From the NCBI RefSeq assembly GCF_000092905.1, contig NC_014098.1, positions 2,976,001 through 3,040,000 on the forward strand: a DNA stretch of 64,000 nucleotides. Direction: 5' to 3'. The DNA comes from Kyrpidia tusciae DSM 2912. Lineage in GTDB: Bacteria > Bacillota > Bacilli > Kyrpidiales > Kyrpidiaceae. The notes under the pieces were generated by a model. It was not told where the DNA came from, did not search any database, and was given only the letters and a program-made list of their open reading frames with translations. The translations under genes and the position numbers were made by a program. Positions 52,156 to 61,397 of this stretch are shown piece by piece (the stretch's first letter is position 1; every line of letters begins with the position of its first letter).

Positions 52156-53660
52156 ACGGACCTCAAACCCGAGAATCCCTTGCCAACGAAATCTGGCGGG
52201 CCTGCGACATCCTGCGTCGCGACAACAACTGCGGCGGCGTCATGGAATACATCGAGCATCTGGCCTGGCTGCTCTTCCTGCGCTTCTTGGACGCCCAGGA
52301 AGAGGAGTGGGAGACTCAAGCGAAGCTTGCCGGCCGCCCCTACACCCGCATTCTGGATGGCGACCTGCGCTGGAGCGCGTGGGCTACGAAGGACTGGCCC
52401 GCTGATCGCTTGCTGGAGTTCGTCCACGGCCGGTTGATTCCCTACCTTCAGAGTCTGGGAGGTGATCCGCTGCGCGAGACGATCCGCAGCGTGTTCGCCG
52501 AGCGCAACGTTATTGTTTGCGCCTCGGGTTACAACCTCAAGGATGTCTTGACCATCATCAACGGCATCGACTTCCACAGTCAGGACGACATTTTCACCGT
52601 CTCCCAGGTGTACGAAGAGCTGCTCCGCCGTCTGGGCAGCGAGAACCGGCTGGCCGGCGAGTTCTACACGCCGAGACCGGTGGTGCGCTTTATGGTGGAG
52701 CTCGTCGCCCCCCAGATCGGCGAGACCGTTTACGACCCTGCCTGTGGCACTTGTGGTTTCCTGGCTCAGGCCTACCTCTTCATGATAAAATCCGAGCGTA
52801 CCCTGGAAGACCACAAGACCCTGCAGGAAAAAACTTTCTTTGGCCAGGAGAAGAAGCCTTTGCCGGCCCTCCTGGGCCTCATGAACATGGTGCTTCACGG
52901 CGTGACCGCCCCCCGCGTGATGCGGCGCAATACCCTCGAGGAGAATATCCGCAACGTCACCGAGCGCTACGATGTGGTGCTCACCAATCCCCCATTCGGG
53001 GGCACAGAAGGCCGGCACATCCAGGCCAACTTCCCGGTGCAGGCCACGGCTACCGAGCTCCTCTTCCTCCAGCACATCATGAAGAAGCTCAAGCCCCGGG
53101 ACGGCGCCCGCTGCGGGATGGTCGTGCCCGAAGGGACGCTCTTTCGGGGGGGCGCCTTCGCCGACGTCAAGCGTGTCCTCCTGGAGCAGTTCAATCTGCA
53201 TACCGTGGTGAGCCTCCCGCCCGGCACCTTTGCGCCCTATTCCGATGTCAAGACAGCGCTCCTCTTCTTTGAGCGGCCCGGACCGACTACGGATATCTGG
53301 TATTACGAGCTGCCTCTCCCGGAGGGCTTGAAAAAGTTCAGCAAGGGAAGCCCCATCCAGGACGAGCACTTTGAAGAGGCGCGCCGGCTTTGGAAAGCAT
53401 GGGACGCTTACCGCAAAGGCCAGGGGCCGCGCGATGCGTGCCTTTCCGAGCGTTCGTGGATTGTTCCTGCCGACGAGGTCAAGTCGCGCGGCTACGACCT
53501 CACCGCCCGCAACCCGAACCGCAAGGAGGCCGAGGCGCTTCCCTCGCCGGTGGAGATCGTGGCGGGTCTCCTTGAGCGCGAACGGGAGATCCTGAGCATC
53601 GTGGAGGAGCTGAACGAACTCCTCGGCAACAACAACGGGGAGGTGGCTGCCCATGACTGA
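52152..53660 (+). CDS. hsdM: Type I modification subunit HsdM (inner system B)
   Basis: The 502-residue N6-adenine methyltransferase starts with an HsdM N-terminal domain (IWRACDILRRDNNCGGVMEY). Motif I is YDPACGTCGFLAQAY, where the usual GTGGF reads GTCGF, and motif IV is TNPPFGGTEG. The C-terminal segment (EIVAGLLEREREILSIVEEL) is a coiled coil for HsdS contact. The ATG is coupled to the hsdR stop (ATGA), and the 3' end overlaps hsdS by 8 bases. It appears intact and could modify DNA with the HsdS encoded next even without restriction. Confidence 0.93.
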   Translation: MNGPQTRESLANEIWRACDILRRDNNCGGVMEYIEHLAWLLFLRFLDAQEEEWETQAKLAGRPYTRILDGDLRWSAWATKDWPADRLLEFVHGRLIPYLQSLGGDPLRETIRSVFAERNVIVCASGYNLKDVLTIINGIDFHSQDDIFTVSQVYEELLRRLGSENRLAGEFYTPRPVVRFMVELVAPQIGETVYDPACGTCGFLAQAYLFMIKSERTLEDHKTLQEKTFFGQEKKPLPALLGLMNMVLHGVTAPRVMRRNTLEENIRNVTERYDVVLTNPPFGGTEGRHIQANFPVQATATELLFLQHIMKKLKPRDGARCGMVVPEGTLFRGGAFADVKRVLLEQFNLHTVVSLPPGTFAPYSDVKTALLFFERPGPTTDIWYYELPLPEGLKKFSKGSPIQDEHFEEARRLWKAWDAYRKGQGPRDACLSERSWIVPADEVKSRGYDLTARNPNRKEAEALPSPVEIVAGLLEREREILSIVEELNELLGNNNGEVAAHD

Positions 53661-54273
53661 GGGACCCTACAAACTCCCCGAAGGCTGGCGCTGGGTGCGG
53701 TTGGGGGAGGTGTGCCAATGTGAACGGCGGACGGTAGACCCTAGACGGTCCCCTAAGGCAACTTTTTACCTCTACAGCATTCCTGCTTACGACGAAAGTC
53801 AAAGACCCCAACGGCTGGACGGTAGCCAAATTGGCAGTAGCAAGGTCGTCATAGGACCGGGCGTGTGTCTTTTCTCGAAGCTCAACCCGCGTATTCCGCG
53901 CGCCTGGGTGGTTGCCGGAGTACCTCAAGATGGAATGCCGGTTGCATCAACCGAATTCATGCCCTTGCGGCCCAATCCTAACGTTCTAGATCTGGACTAC
54001 CTTGGCAAGCTCCTAATGACAGAGTGGTTTGTCTCACAGGTACGATTAGATGTCACCGGAGCAACAGGAAGTCGGCAAAGGTTAAAACCCGGGGTAATCT
54101 TGAACGCCCTCATCCCCCTCCCACCCCTTGACGAGCAGGGGCGGATTGTGGCGCACCTGGAGGCGGTGCAAGAGAAGATCCGCGCCTTCAAATCCGCTCA
54201 GTCAGAGACGGACCAGGAATTGAGGCGCCTCGAGCAGTCCATGCTGGACAAGGCCTTCCGGGGGGAGCTATAG
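53653..54273 (+). CDS. hsdS: Half-size type I specificity subunit HsdS
   Basis: The 206-residue protein has one target-recognition domain (LPEGWRWVRLGEVCQ start, TGATGSRQRLKPGVILNALI, PLPPLDEQGRIVAHLEAVQE) and one coiled-coil spacer. Usual HsdS proteins have two of each at about 400 residues, so this one should work as a dimer and recognise a symmetric bipartite site. It ends DKAFRGEL, a normal HsdS end, so it is not simply truncated. The next gene starts on the base after the stop. Confidence 0.9.
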   Translation: MTEGPYKLPEGWRWVRLGEVCQCERRTVDPRRSPKATFYLYSIPAYDESQRPQRLDGSQIGSSKVVIGPGVCLFSKLNPRIPRAWVVAGVPQDGMPVASTEFMPLRPNPNVLDLDYLGKLLMTEWFVSQVRLDVTGATGSRQRLKPGVILNALIPLPPLDEQGRIVAHLEAVQEKIRAFKSAQSETDQELRRLEQSMLDKAFRGEL

Positions 54274-57200
54274 ATGGAAGAGGAAGGCCGGAGGCTACAA
54301 GCCTTTCACTTTTCGGATCCGCGGCAGCAAGGGATCTATGAGGAACTGAGGGAGGTTGTTGGCCCCGGCCCGGCGGCGCTCTTCCGAGATGCTTGCTGGC
54401 TGATGGCCAATTCCCATCAGCTCGAGAGCACGGCGCACCTGGTGGCGCACTTGCTGCGCGAGCTCGAAAGCGCACTTCGTGAGGTCTTCCGACCCGTGGC
54501 CCAAAACGGTGCTGGGGACTTGGCGGGGTCGGCGTCCCAAAAAGAGGAAATCCTTGCGATCCTCCGCTCGTTAGGGATCCAGGAGGATGCACCTGAGGCG
54601 CGTGCCTGGTTCGAGCTTGCCGACAATCTCCACCGTCTCGCACATCGTCGCGGTCTCGATGCGCCACGGCCCCCGAGGGAGATAAGCGAGCTCTGGGATC
54701 AGAGCCAGGCTCTGCTCGATGTCCTGCTGCGATCCTTGCGCGAACACTTCCTCACCTGGATTAGGATGCTGGACGAGCTCTTGGCCAAACCTGTGCCCAC
54801 CAAGGACGATCTCAAGCGACTCGCCCAGGAGATACCGAACAACGCAGTGACGCGCGGTTACTTCTTTGACCGCCTCGAAAACCCGGAGTGGCTTGAGCCA
54901 CTTCGACAAAAGGGCTTCTTCCGGCATCCTCCGGCGTCGATCCGAGATGAGGAAGAAGGAACTATCCGGTTTCCGCCGTGGCCTGAGGCGCGGTACCTCG
55001 CCTGCATGGCGCTGCGCAAGCCGGAGCGCGTAGCCGAAATCATCCAGGAGATGCACGATACCGACAACGCCGCCGTGCTCTCGGACCTCCTGGACGCCCT
55101 GCTCGCCATGCCGCCCATTGTTTCAGCCCAGCTTGTGGAAAAGGCGGCGCAATGGGCGAAGCGTCCTTATTGGCTGCTGCCGGACAAACTAGGGCAGCTC
55201 ATGGAGCATTGGGCGAAAGGTGGCCTGACTGAGGAAGCGCTGCGTGTGGCGCGCGTGCTGCTGGACGTCCTTCCGGACGAACGCCGCGTGGAGGCCGCGC
55301 CGGAAGAGGACTACCGGCTCCCGCCGGAGCCGCGGGCGCGCTTCGACACCTGGGATTACGAGGAGATTCTTAAGAAACACTATCCAGAAGTGGTAAGGGC
55401 GGCCGGTCTCCCCTCGCTGGAGCTGCTGTGCGATCTGTTGGACAGGGCCATTCGGCTTTCCCGACGCCGTGACGACGATCAGGGACCCGAGGACTACTCC
55501 GTGATCTGGCGGCCCGCTGTCGAGGACCATCTCCAGAACGACGGTCACACCATCAAGGATGCCCTCGTCACGGCGGTCCGCGACGCTGCGGAGCTCGTCG
55601 TGTTGTCCGGGCACGGGACTGTCGAAGAGGTCGTGAACGCCCTCGAGCGCAGACCCTGGAGAGTTTTCCGACGCATCGCGCTGCACGCCCTCCGGGTATT
55701 TCCTGACCAAGCGGAAGCGCTTGCGGCCGAGAGGCTGACTGACCGAGCGCTGTTCGAAGACGTCGGCCTGCAGCACGAGTACGTGCTGCTGCTGCGGGAT
55801 TGTTTCCAGCGGTTAACGCACGAGGATCGAGCCACGATCCTAGAATGGATCGAGGTCGGCCCCGACGTGGAGAAGTTCAAGCAATGGCGAGAGGAGGCGA
55901 CGGGTTCTCCGCCGTCCGATGACGCCGTTGCCCGCTACCGCGAAATCTGGCAGCGGGACTGGCTGGCCAGGATCAGGCCCGAGAACCTGCCGGGAGAGTG
56001 GCAGGAATGCTATCGAGAGCTTGTTGGGAAATACGGCGAGCCGGATCATGTCGAGTTCCCGGTGTACACGGAAGGCGGATGGGTGGGGCCGACGAGCCCC
56101 AAGTCAGCCGATGAGCTCAAAGCGATGTCCGTCCAGGAGATCGTGGAATTCCTCAAGACGTGGAGGCCTCCGGACAATGCTTTCCGCGAGCCGTCTCCGG
56201 AGGGGCTGGGCCGCGTGCTGTCATCCGTCGTCGCGCAAGATCCGGGACCTTTCGCAGTCGAGGCTAAACGCTTCCAGGGCCTGGACCCGACATACATCCG
56301 CGCTGTCCTGTCCGGCCTCCGGGACGCCTTGAAGCAAGGCGGAGCTTTCGATTGGGAGTCGGTTTTGGATCTCTGCGAATGGGCGCTGTCACAGCCGCGG
56401 GAGACCCCGGGCAGGCAGGTGGGAGAAGAAATGGAAGCCGACCCCGACTGGGGCTGGACACGCAAGGCGATCGCGGACTTACTCTCCGCCGGCTTTGACG
56501 ATGGTCCGGGCAGCGTCCACATCTGCCTTCGCGTAAAGGTGTGGCATATTCTGAAACCACTGACCGAAGACCCCGAACCTACGCCGGAGCACGAGGAGCG
56601 TTACGGTGGCTCCAACATGGACCCGGCCACGCTCGCAATCAACACCACCCGGGGTGAGGCTATGCACGCCGTCGTCCGCTATGCCCTTTGGGTGCGGCGG
56701 CACATGGAAGGCCAAGCAGACGCCGAGGATCAGCCTCGCAGGGGCTTCGATGAGATGCCCGAGGTCCGGGAAGTGCTGGACGCCCATCTCGACGTGGCGC
56801 AAGAGCCGTCGCTCGCCATTCGCGCGGTCTACGGCCAGTGGTTCCCGTGGCTCGTCCTTTTGGATTCCGAGTGGGCACGTGACAGTGCAGCGAGAATCTT
56901 CCCAATTGGCCAAGGTGAAGAGGCGCTTCTCGAGACCGCGTGGAACACTTACGTAACATTCTGCAGCCCTTATGACAACATTTTGGACATTCTCCGCGAG
57001 CAATACCGCCATGCAGTGGAGCGGATAGGCTGCCGCCGCGACGACACCCGGTGGCTCGCTAACCCGGACGAGAGGCTTGCGGAGCACCTCATGGCGTTCT
57101 ACTGGCGTGGCAAGCTCTCACTTGAGGACCCGTTGCTTACGGCCTTTTGGGAAAAGGCGCCAGACGGCCTTCGGGGTCACGCCATAGAGTTCGTAGGGCG

Positions 57201-57681
57201 GGCTTTGAAGCAAACGGAAGGGGATATTCCAGCAGAAATCCTGGATCGGCTCAAGCAGCTGTGGGAACTGCGTCTTGCCATCGCCAAGAAGGCACAACAG
57301 CCCTCCGATTTCGAGAAAGAAATGGCCGCCTTTGGCTGGTGGCTTGTGTCGGATAAGTTCGACGTAGCCTGGGCCATTGCGCAGCTTTCCGAATCGCTCC
57401 AACTCGTGCACAAGACGGACCTCTATCATCTGGTGCTGGAGCATCTTGCAAGGACTGTGGAAACCCATCCTGTGGAATCAGCTCAATGCCTGAGGATAAT
57501 TGCCGAAGGGGACCGTGAAGGGTGGAACCTCTCTGCAGGCCGCGATCATTTCCGAAGGATTCTTGAGGTGGCACTGCGGAATCCCACCGCTGGGGAGGAG
57601 GCAGAGCGGATCATCCACTATCTTGGCAGCCGTGGATTTCTGGAGTTCCGGAATCTACTTGAAGGTGAGCGCCGTGGATAA
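54274..57681 (+). CDS. Large helical protein of unknown function in a type I operon
   Basis: This 1135-residue soluble protein is predicted by eye to be almost wholly alpha-helical, with HEAT/ARM-like repetition (pairs of helices with Leu/Ala spacing and Trp/Pro turns). Recognisable stretches are GYFFDRLENPEWLEPLRQKG near residue 190, RPYWLLPDKLGQLMEHWAKG near 300 and ARDSAARIFPIGQGEEALLE near 885. No Walker motif, nuclease motif or membrane segment was found. I do not recognise a named family. ATG follows the hsdS stop with no gap (TAGATG), and the 3' end overlaps the winged-helix gene. It is therefore made with HsdR-M-S and probably works with them, as scaffold, sensor or effector. Confidence 0.8.
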   Translation: MEEEGRRLQAFHFSDPRQQGIYEELREVVGPGPAALFRDACWLMANSHQLESTAHLVAHLLRELESALREVFRPVAQNGAGDLAGSASQKEEILAILRSLGIQEDAPEARAWFELADNLHRLAHRRGLDAPRPPREISELWDQSQALLDVLLRSLREHFLTWIRMLDELLAKPVPTKDDLKRLAQEIPNNAVTRGYFFDRLENPEWLEPLRQKGFFRHPPASIRDEEEGTIRFPPWPEARYLACMALRKPERVAEIIQEMHDTDNAAVLSDLLDALLAMPPIVSAQLVEKAAQWAKRPYWLLPDKLGQLMEHWAKGGLTEEALRVARVLLDVLPDERRVEAAPEEDYRLPPEPRARFDTWDYEEILKKHYPEVVRAAGLPSLELLCDLLDRAIRLSRRRDDDQGPEDYSVIWRPAVEDHLQNDGHTIKDALVTAVRDAAELVVLSGHGTVEEVVNALERRPWRVFRRIALHALRVFPDQAEALAAERLTDRALFEDVGLQHEYVLLLRDCFQRLTHEDRATILEWIEVGPDVEKFKQWREEATGSPPSDDAVARYREIWQRDWLARIRPENLPGEWQECYRELVGKYGEPDHVEFPVYTEGGWVGPTSPKSADELKAMSVQEIVEFLKTWRPPDNAFREPSPEGLGRVLSSVVAQDPGPFAVEAKRFQGLDPTYIRAVLSGLRDALKQGGAFDWESVLDLCEWALSQPRETPGRQVGEEMEADPDWGWTRKAIADLLSAGFDDGPGSVHICLRVKVWHILKPLTEDPEPTPEHEERYGGSNMDPATLAINTTRGEAMHAVVRYALWVRRHMEGQADAEDQPRRGFDEMPEVREVLDAHLDVAQEPSLAIRAVYGQWFPWLVLLDSEWARDSAARIFPIGQGEEALLETAWNTYVTFCSPYDNILDILREQYRHAVERIGCRRDDTRWLANPDERLAEHLMAFYWRGKLSLEDPLLTAFWEKAPDGLRGHAIEFVGRALKQTEGDIPAEILDRLKQLWELRLAIAKKAQQPSDFEKEMAAFGWWLVSDKFDVAWAIAQLSESLQLVHKTDLYHLVLEHLARTVETHPVESAQCLRIIAEGDREGWNLSAGRDHFRRILEVALRNPTAGEEAERIIHYLGSRGFLEFRNLLEGERRG

Positions 57682-58243
57682 GAACGAAGTCAACGAGGCT
57701 TTTGAGATCCTCCTTGAGGAGATCGAGGCCGTCGCCAATGCGCTGAACGAGGAAGGCGCGCAGGCCTTCCGTGCCGGCGATTATGACAAAGCCAATTCCG
57801 CCATTGAGGAAGCAACCCGGCTGGCTGAGTTTCGCGAAAAGGTCAAAGGGCTCCAGAAGGAATGGGTCGGACTTTTCGCGTCGGAGCCGCGCGCCCGAAA
57901 AGAAAAAGGCCGACGCAGATCCAGAGCCCGCCTGCCCCGCGGCTTGCGTACCCCGGAGGACGCCTTCCGGCGCCCCATAATGGAAACGCTGGTGGAACTG
58001 GGCGGCAGTGCGCCCATCGGCGAAGTCCTGAGCCGAGTCGAGCAGAAGATGAAAGGCGTCCTGAACGAGTACGACCGTGAGCCTCTGCCATCCGATCCGC
58101 GGGCCGTCCGCTGGCGGAACACCGCCCAATGGTGCCGAAACACGCTCGTTCGAGAAGGGTTGATGAAAGGCGACTCGCCTTACGGCATCTGGGAGATCTC
58201 TGAGCAGGGTCATAAATGGCTCACGAAGGAGGAGAACCAGTAG
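57674..58243 (+). CDS. Protein with Mrr-N-like winged helix, last gene of the type I operon
   Basis: The N-terminal third of this 189-residue protein is a helical hairpin (LNEEGAQAFRAGDYDKANSA, TPR-like). A basic linker rich in Arg/Lys follows. The C-terminal ~100 residues, DAFRRPIMETLVELGGSAPI to SPYGIWEISEQGHKWL, match the plan of the Mrr N-terminal winged helix found in restriction-related proteins. The nuclease part of Mrr is absent. The GTG at 57674 follows GAAGGTGAG; GTG 57665 is the alternative. It should bind DNA or regulate, together with the 1135-residue protein whose gene it overlaps. Confidence 0.75.
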   Translation: MDKNEVNEAFEILLEEIEAVANALNEEGAQAFRAGDYDKANSAIEEATRLAEFREKVKGLQKEWVGLFASEPRARKEKGRRRSRARLPRGLRTPEDAFRRPIMETLVELGGSAPIGEVLSRVEQKMKGVLNEYDREPLPSDPRAVRWRNTAQWCRNTLVREGLMKGDSPYGIWEISEQGHKWLTKEENQ

Positions 58244-58255
58244 AGAACGCATGGA

Positions 58256-59710
58256 TTGCGCATCCATGTGCTGGCCAACTACACGCCGGTGAAGAGCTAC
58301 TATAAGCTCATCAAAACCATCGAGGACGACCCGGAATTCGACGTCAAAAAGGCGCAGAAGAAGCTGCGCCGCTTCGTCGAGGGGCACGAGCACGCCATTC
58401 GGCTCAAGGCCGAGATCATGGTGGACCATTTTCACGAGCAAGTGATTGCAAAGGGCAAGATCGGCGGCCGGGCGCGGGCCATGGTGGTGACCGGCAGCAT
58501 CGAGCGGGCCATCCAGTACTTCCATGCTTTTCAGGCGTACCTTGCCGAGCGCAAAAGCCCCTATCGGGCGATTGTGGCCTTCTCGGGGGAGCACGAGTAC
58601 GGCGGGCAACAGGTCACCGAGGCCAGCCTCAACGGTTTTCCCTCGAACCAGATCGCCGACAAGATCCGGGAGGACCCGTATCGGTTTTTGATCTGCGCCG
58701 ACAAATTCCAGACCGGCTACGACGAGCCGCTATTGCACACGATGTACGTGGACAAGGTGCTCTCCGGGGTCAAGGCCGTGCAGACACTTTCGCGCCTCAA
58801 CCGCGCCCATCCGCAGAAGCATGATACCTTCGTCCTCGATTTTGTCAACGACCCGGAGGCGATCCAAAAGGCCTTCGAGCCCTACTACCGGACGACCATC
58901 CTCGCGGACGAGACCGACCCGAACAAGCTGCACGACCTCAAGGCCGACCTGGACGGGTACCAGGTGTACGCGCCCGAAGAGGTGGATGAACTGGTACGGC
59001 TGTACCTGGACGGCGCCGACCGCGACCGTCTCGACCCGATCCTTGACGCCTGTGTGACCACCTACATGGAGCACCTCGACGAAGACGGTCAGGTCGACTT
59101 CAAAGGCAAGGCCAAGGCGTTTCTGCGAACGTATAATTTTCTGTCTTCGATCCTCCCCTACACCAACGCCGAGTGGGAGAAGCTATCGATTTTCCTCAAC
59201 TTCCTGGTGCCCAAATTGCCGGCGCCGAAAGAGGAGGACCTTTCGAAGGGCATCCTCGAGGCGATCGACATGGACAGCTACCGGGTCGAGAAACAGGCGA
59301 CCATGAGGATCGCGCTTGCCGATGCGGACGCCGAGATCGAACCGCTGCCCACGGTGGGCGGGGGACATAAGCCCGAACCGGAGCTGGACCGTCTCTCGAA
59401 TATCATCAAGGCTTTTAACGATCAGTTCGGCAACATCCCCTGGACCGACGCCGATCGGGTCCGCAAACTCATCATCGAGGAGATTCCGGCACGTGTGGCG
59501 GCCGACACCGCCTACCAGAACGCACGCAAATATTCCGACAAACAGAACGCACGCATCGAGCACGACAAGGCGCTCGGTCGCGTCATGATCGCGCTGCTGC
59601 AGGATGACACCGAACTCTTTAAGCAGTTCAGCGACAACGAAGGGTTCCGGCGCTGGCTAACGGATACGGTGTTCGCATTGACCTACGGCGAACCTGGCAG
59701 CGCGAGGTAG
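58256..59710 (+). pseudogene. hsdR: Type I restriction subunit HsdR (outer system A), C-terminal part
   Basis: The frame encodes 484 residues beginning LANYTPVKSYYKLIKTIEDD. It has the second helicase domain (RARAMVVTGSIERAIQYFHA, DKFQTGYDEPLLHTMYVDK, QTLSRLNRAHPQKHDTFVLD) and the full C-terminal helical domain ending NEGFRRWLTDTVFALTYG. Nuclease and first helicase domain with Walker A are missing. It belongs with hsdM-A at 48525, from which it is separated by the inner operon. An ATG exists near 58256, but the product alone cannot restrict DNA. Confidence 0.88.
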
Positions 59711-59910
59711 CCAGGACCCAGACGAGGCCGTCCGGCGCCATCTCGCTTGGACGTTGTCTACGGGTAAGCGTCAAACGGGGCCGGTGGCTGTAGGCTTTTT
59801 GGGCATACCAAATAGACCCCACCCGACCCAAGTGATGGGGCCTGTTGGCAAGCGAGGATTGTGTCCGATACATGCACTTGTTTTCGAAAAATTCCAGGCG
59901 GTCTTTTCAG

Positions 59911-59939
59911 CTTTAAGAACAGGACGGTTTTGATATAAT
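59911..59939 (+). promoter_or_regulatory. Probable promoter of the mntA-hepT pair
   Basis: A perfect TATAAT (59934-59939) lies 17 bases after CTTTAA (59911-59916; weak -35). It is 75 bases ahead of the nucleotidyltransferase ATG. The rest of 59.71-60.01 kb is gene-free. Confidence 0.5.
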
Positions 59940-60014
59940 GTTGAATAAGGAAAGCAGGTGGGACTGTCAACGGCAAGTAAAGGATCGGCATATTGCAGAT
60001 GTGAGGCGATTTCG

Positions 60015-60302
60015 ATGAAGCGCGAGGATATTGAAAAAATTCTTAAAGAACAGAAGCCGTTTCTGGCTGAGAAGTTTTTTGTAAGCAGGATCGGTGTGTT
60101 TGGATCTTACGCCCGGGACCAACATACGGAGAACAGTGACATCGACATTTTGGTCGAGTTCATCAAACCGGTTGGATTTGAATTTTTTGATTTGAAGGAG
60201 TATCTGGAATCTGTATTCAACAAACCGGTTGATTTGGTAACGGTTCAGGCATTGAAGCCGATGATGAAGGATGACATTATTCGAGAGGTACAATTTCAAT
60301 GA
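60015..60302 (+). CDS. mntA: MNT-domain nucleotidyltransferase antitoxin
   Basis: The 95-residue minimal nucleotidyltransferase has RIGVFGSYARDQHTENSDID, i.e. GSxAR followed by the SDID catalytic pair, and a third acidic residue in PVDLVTV. MntA antitoxins AMPylate HepT toxins. It overlaps hepT by four bases (ATGA). The ATG at 60015 gives the normal family length. Confidence 0.9.
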   Translation: MKREDIEKILKEQKPFLAEKFFVSRIGVFGSYARDQHTENSDIDILVEFIKPVGFEFFDLKEYLESVFNKPVDLVTVQALKPMMKDDIIREVQFQ

Positions 60303-60649
60303 AAAACCGCAGTCTGCTCTATCTGAAAGATATATTGGACTCCATGAACAAGATTGCTGATTACACCAGAGGAGTCGATTATGACGCCTTTTTTCGTCAT
60401 CCGATGATGGTGGATGCCGTTATTCGTAATCTGGAAGTGATTGGTGAAGCGTCAAAAAATGTTTCCGATGAAATACGCGGTAAATATCCGGAGATTCCAT
60501 GGAAGAAGATGATTGGTCTAAGGAATATTCTTATTCATGAGTATTTCGGGATCGATGAAAGCATTGTTTGGGAAATTATTAAAACAAATCTGCCGGAAGT
60601 GAAGCCGTGGATTGAGAAGGCCATTCAGGAAATCGGAGAGATCACATAA
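60299..60649 (+). CDS. hepT: HEPN ribonuclease toxin HepT (DUF86)
   Basis: The 116-residue HEPN protein has SLLYLKDILDSMNKIADYTR, NLEVIGEASKNVSDEIRGKY and the active motif RNILIHEYFGID (R-x4-H plus Tyr, the residue modified by MntA). It is an intact toxin partner of the preceding gene. Confidence 0.92.
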   Translation: MKNRSLLYLKDILDSMNKIADYTRGVDYDAFFRHPMMVDAVIRNLEVIGEASKNVSDEIRGKYPEIPWKKMIGLRNILIHEYFGIDESIVWEIIKTNLPEVKPWIEKAIQEIGEIT

Positions 60650-60808
60650 CAATCCCCCGCTGTCATCACGGGAGCTCTCCGAAGTTTGCGAGTCCAGAGG
60701 AAAGCAAAGAGGTGAAAGCGTGCTGTGGTCTGAAGTGAGGGGGTTATTCCCCGATCAATTCGTCTTGGTGTAAGAATTAATGAATAGTGAAATATGCGAA
60801 GTCGGTGT

Positions 60809-61335
60809 ATCGAGTAGGAGGGGGCGGCTAGCCCCCGTCCTCTCACACCACCGGACATGCGGGTCCGCATCCGGCGGTTCATCAAGATTGACGAGGCCTT
60901 CGGTAACGTTCGGTTAAACTCATCAACCCTTGGGCCTGCCAGTAGACGTTGCCCAGGGCTCGATTCATCGGCCCATGGGCCATTCGCCACGGCCCTTTTC
61001 GGGCATTGGCGAATTGGTGTACCACCCACTCCGGCAGTCCCAGTGCACGCAGTTCACGATATCGCGTCCGGACCCGTTTCCACTGTTTCCAAAGACACAT
61101 CCGCAGCCTCCGCCGTATCCACCCTTCGATTTCTTCGAACGTGCTCGGCGTTTCGGCCAGGGCAAAGTATCCGATCCAGCCGCCCAGATACGTGTTCAGC
61201 CGTCGGATTCGTTCCTCCATGGCGATCGGCGTGTTCCTCGCCGTGAGGGCTCGGATCTTTGCCTTGACCTCAAGTTTGACAGTACCCTTGATTTGATGCG
61301 GGTTCGTAGGCTCAAGTTTGTACCACACGCGCTTT
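60809..61335 (-). mobile_element. 3' end of a group II intron (5' part lost)
   Basis: After the maturase-like frame, the minus strand reads a structured end with GCCGGATGCGGACCCGCATG, GGTGGTGTGAGAGGACGGGG and a final CTCCTACTCGAT. This is the familiar domain V/VI-like tail of bacterial group II introns. The reverse-transcriptase half of the intron protein and the 5' intron end are absent; the IS1634-type transposase gene begins 60 bases beyond the break. Confidence 0.75.
60882..61328 (-). pseudogene. Group II intron maturase, C-terminal fragment
   Basis: The 148-codon frame encodes the maturase (GIIM) and basic C-terminal segments: LEVKAKIRALTARNTPIAME, RIRRLNTYLGGWIGYFALAE, IEGWIRRRLRMCLWKQWKRV and KGPWRMAHGPMNRALGNVYW. 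The polymerase motifs are missing because the gene is cut at its 5' side. It cannot be mobile by itself. Confidence 0.85.
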
Positions 61336-61397
61336 AGCCCCGCATGCCTGCGGGGCCGGAAATCGTATTTGGCTGGCGATGCGTCTATTGTCTGGTG

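Noticed and set aside
52131-53654. 507-residue minus-strand frame opposite hsdM-B, and similar long frames opposite hsdR-B and the 1135-residue gene
   Set aside because: These are shadows of strongly GC3-biased coding sequence; the plus-strand genes have all the motifs.
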